From assembly GCF_000379765.1 (NCBI RefSeq), contig NZ_KB903431.1, positions 62,001 to 126,000 on the forward strand: 64,000 nt of DNA. Reading direction: 5' to 3'. Made by a program: the position numbers and the translations under genes. This DNA comes from Flexithrix dorotheae DSM 6795. Lineage in GTDB: Bacteria > Bacteroidota > Bacteroidia > Cytophagales > Flammeovirgaceae. Below the pieces are notes generated by a model that saw only the letters and a list, made by a program, of their open reading frames with translations, did no database searches and was not told the origin of the DNA. This document shows positions 62,330 to 64,000 of the stretch, in pieces; within the stretch, counting starts at the first letter, position 1, and every line of letters starts with the position of its first letter.

Positions 62330-64000
62330 ATGAAATTGACCAAACTACTCATTCCAATATTTTCTGCCATACTTATATTTTCAATTAACATTTTGGCTTT
62401 GGGGCAGAATAAAATTGACAGGCTTGAACCGGCTTTCTGGTGGGCTGGTATGGTAAACCCCAACCTTCAACTGATGGTGTATGGGGAAAATATAAGTGAT
62501 TTAAATCCGAAAATTGAATACCCCGGTGTCAGGATAGAAAAGGTGGTGAAAGTGGAAAATCCAAACTACCTCTTTATTGATTTGAAACTGGACAATAATG
62601 TAAAACCTGGTAACTTTGATATTGCCTTTCAGCAAAAGGGCAAAACCAAAACCAGTTTCAATTATCAGCTTTTAGAGAGAGAACCTGGAGCATCCCAAAG
62701 AAAAGGGTTTGATCCTTCGGATGTAATTTACCTGATTACTCCAGACCGATTTGCCAATGGCAACCCGGATAATGATGAATTGGACAATTTGAAGGAAAAG
62801 AAAAACAGGGCTGAAAAATTTGGCAGGCATGGAGGTGATATAGCGGGAATCTCCAAAAACCTTGATTATATCAAGGGACTGGGCTTTTCGGCTATCTGGC
62901 TAAATCCTATTTTGGAAAATGACCAGGTTGATTATTCTTATCATGGATATTCTACTACCGATTTTTACAAAGTGGACGAAAGATTTGGGTCTAATGAATC
63001 CTACCAAAAACTGGCGAAGGAGGCCAGCCAAAAAGGAGTAAAGCTGATTATGGATATGATTTTGAATCATTGTGGATCGGAACACTGGTGGATGAAAGAT
63101 TTACCCTCTTCAGACTGGATTAATTTCCCCGATGAATATGTTCAAACCAATCACAGAAGAACCGTAATTCAGGACCCTCATGCTGCTGAAATAGATAAAA
63201 AAATCATGTCAGATGGTTGGTTTGTGAAAACGATGCCTGATCTCAATCAGAAAAATGACTTAATGGCTACTTATTTAATTCAAAACACCATCTGGTGGAC
63301 GGAATACTTAGGGTTAGCCGGAATAAGAATGGATACATATCCTTATCCCGATAAAGATTTTATGTCGGAATGGACTTGTAAAATGATGGAAGAGTTTCCA
63401 AATTTTAACATTGTGGGAGAAGAGTGGAGTGAAAACCCTGCCATTGTGGCCCACTGGCAAAGGGGAAAGGTAAATGCAAATGGTTATTCTTCTTGTTTGC
63501 CTAGCGTAATGGACTTTCCATTGCAGGCTGCCTTAAGAAGAAGTTTAATAAGTGAGCATAACGGATTTGTGGAGTTATACGAAATGCTGGCCAATGACTT
63601 TGTGTATGCAGAGCCGGAAAATCTGGTGGTCTTTCCTGATAATCATGACATGGATCGGTTTTATGCACAGGTAGGTGAAGATGTGGATTTGCTTAAGTTG
63701 GGTTTAACTTATATGCTTACCACAAGAGGAATTCCCCAAATTTATTATGGTACAGAGATTCTTATGAGTAATCCCGGAGATGGAGATCATGGTATTATCC
63801 GAAGTGATTTCCCCGGAGGCTGGGAAGGTGATGAGATCAATGGGTTTACCGGAAAAGGTTTAACTGAAGCACAAAAAGAAATGCAGGAATGGCTCAAAAA
63901 AGTAATTACCTGGAGAAATGGTCAGGAGGTAATTCATAATGGAAAACTTTTACACTTTGCTCCACAGGATGATGTTTATGTGTATTTTCGGTACTCCGGT
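62330..64000 (+). CDS. susA: GH13 alpha-amylase, neopullulanase/cyclomaltodextrinase-like (partial at window end)
   Basis: The frame is open from the ATG at 62330 to the edge, giving 557 residues; the C-terminus is outside. The signal peptide is MKLTKLLIPIFSAILIFSIN followed by ILALGQ. An N-terminal beta-sandwich domain (about 28-115) precedes the catalytic barrel. Active-site blocks are IYLITPDRFANGNPDND, MILNHCGSEHWWM, GIRMDTYPYPDK (nucleophile Asp), NIVGEEWSENP (acid/base Glu) and FPDNHDMDRF (transition-state Asp). This is the pattern of neopullulanases such as SusA, which cut cyclodextrins, pullulan and maltodextrins in the periplasm. With susCD upstream it completes a starch-type utilisation locus. 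Confidence 0.92.
   Translation, partial: MKLTKLLIPIFSAILIFSINILALGQNKIDRLEPAFWWAGMVNPNLQLMVYGENISDLNPKIEYPGVRIEKVVKVENPNYLFIDLKLDNNVKPGNFDIAFQQKGKTKTSFNYQLLEREPGASQRKGFDPSDVIYLITPDRFANGNPDNDELDNLKEKKNRAEKFGRHGGDIAGISKNLDYIKGLGFSAIWLNPILENDQVDYSYHGYSTTDFYKVDERFGSNESYQKLAKEASQKGVKLIMDMILNHCGSEHWWMKDLPSSDWINFPDEYVQTNHRRTVIQDPHAAEIDKKIMSDGWFVKTMPDLNQKNDLMATYLIQNTIWWTEYLGLAGIRMDTYPYPDKDFMSEWTCKMMEEFPNFNIVGEEWSENPAIVAHWQRGKVNANGYSSCLPSVMDFPLQAALRRSLISEHNGFVELYEMLANDFVYAEPENLVVFPDNHDMDRFYAQVGEDVDLLKLGLTYMLTTRGIPQIYYGTEILMSNPGDGDHGIIRSDFPGGWEGDEINGFTGKGLTEAQKEMQEWLKKVITWRNGQEVIHNGKLLHFAPQDDVYVYFRYSG

Noticed and set aside
1-64000. tRNA or rRNA genes
   Set aside because: I looked in the gene gaps for a tRNA T-arm (GGTTCRA) with matching acceptor arms and for rRNA-like stretches and saw none.

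Overview
The window reads as a chromosomal segment of an AT-rich Bacteroidota, most likely a Cytophagales-type free-living bacterium. The reasons are a SusC/SusD pair with a FecI/FecR regulator, a hybrid two-component system (propeller sensor fused to an AraC regulator), a type IX secretion sorting domain, TAnnTTTG promoter boxes, and frequent TTG/GTG starts. Both ends are cut inside genes: a beta-helix protein on the left (its C-terminal part lies outside) and a GH13 amylase on the right.

Region 1 (1-10.7 kb) is a surface polysaccharide locus. A divergently read beta-helix protein is followed by a tight cluster (FkbM methyltransferase, two GT2 transferases, an O-antigen polymerase/ligase, a third GT2). 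Then come an antisense secreted sugar dehydrogenase, a second polymerase/ligase, and a GT4 transferase broken by one in-frame TGA. Region 2 (10.7-16.9 kb) is a divalent metal efflux unit: a small His-containing secreted protein, a CzcA pump fused to its CzcC/TolC partner, and a CzcB lipoprotein adaptor. Region 3 (16.9-22 kb) is a large hybrid sensor/regulator with an unrecognised secreted protein upstream. Region 4 (22.4-28.9 kb) holds typA, an outer-membrane barrel gene, galU, a GHMP kinase closely resembling plant glucuronokinase, and a PIN-PhoH gene.

Region 5 (29.6-35.5 kb) is a full rnf operon (rseC-rnfBCDGEA) on the minus strand. A hairpin repeat lies between rnfE and rnfA, and an inverted copy lies just upstream of the operon. 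It is followed by about 1.6 kb of noncoding DNA dense in hairpins. Region 6 (37.1-43.4 kb) is a set of two-component genes around one unrecognised gene that is bracketed by direct copies of a second hairpin repeat. Region 7 (43.6-54.6 kb) is metabolic: long-form ispG, a CAT-like acetyltransferase, an ACT/DUF4202 pair, a pyruvate:flavodoxin oxidoreductase, a dihydroorotate dehydrogenase-like protein, flavodoxin, and two unrecognised proteins. Region 8 (54.9-64 kb) is a starch-type utilisation locus: ECF sigma factor, FecR anti-sigma, SusC with an STN signalling domain, SusD, and a neopullulanase-like amylase.

The most notable points are these. The NifJ-type enzyme lacks the internal two-cluster ferredoxin domain, in a genome region that also encodes flavodoxin and Rnf. 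A family of short hairpins with variable arms and three-base loops fills intergenic regions and brackets genes. A glucuronokinase-like gene sits beside galU. The metal pump/outer-membrane channel fusion carries a signal-peptide-like junction. One glycosyltransferase is interrupted by a single in-frame stop. All family assignments are made by eye from residues and order; no database search was possible.
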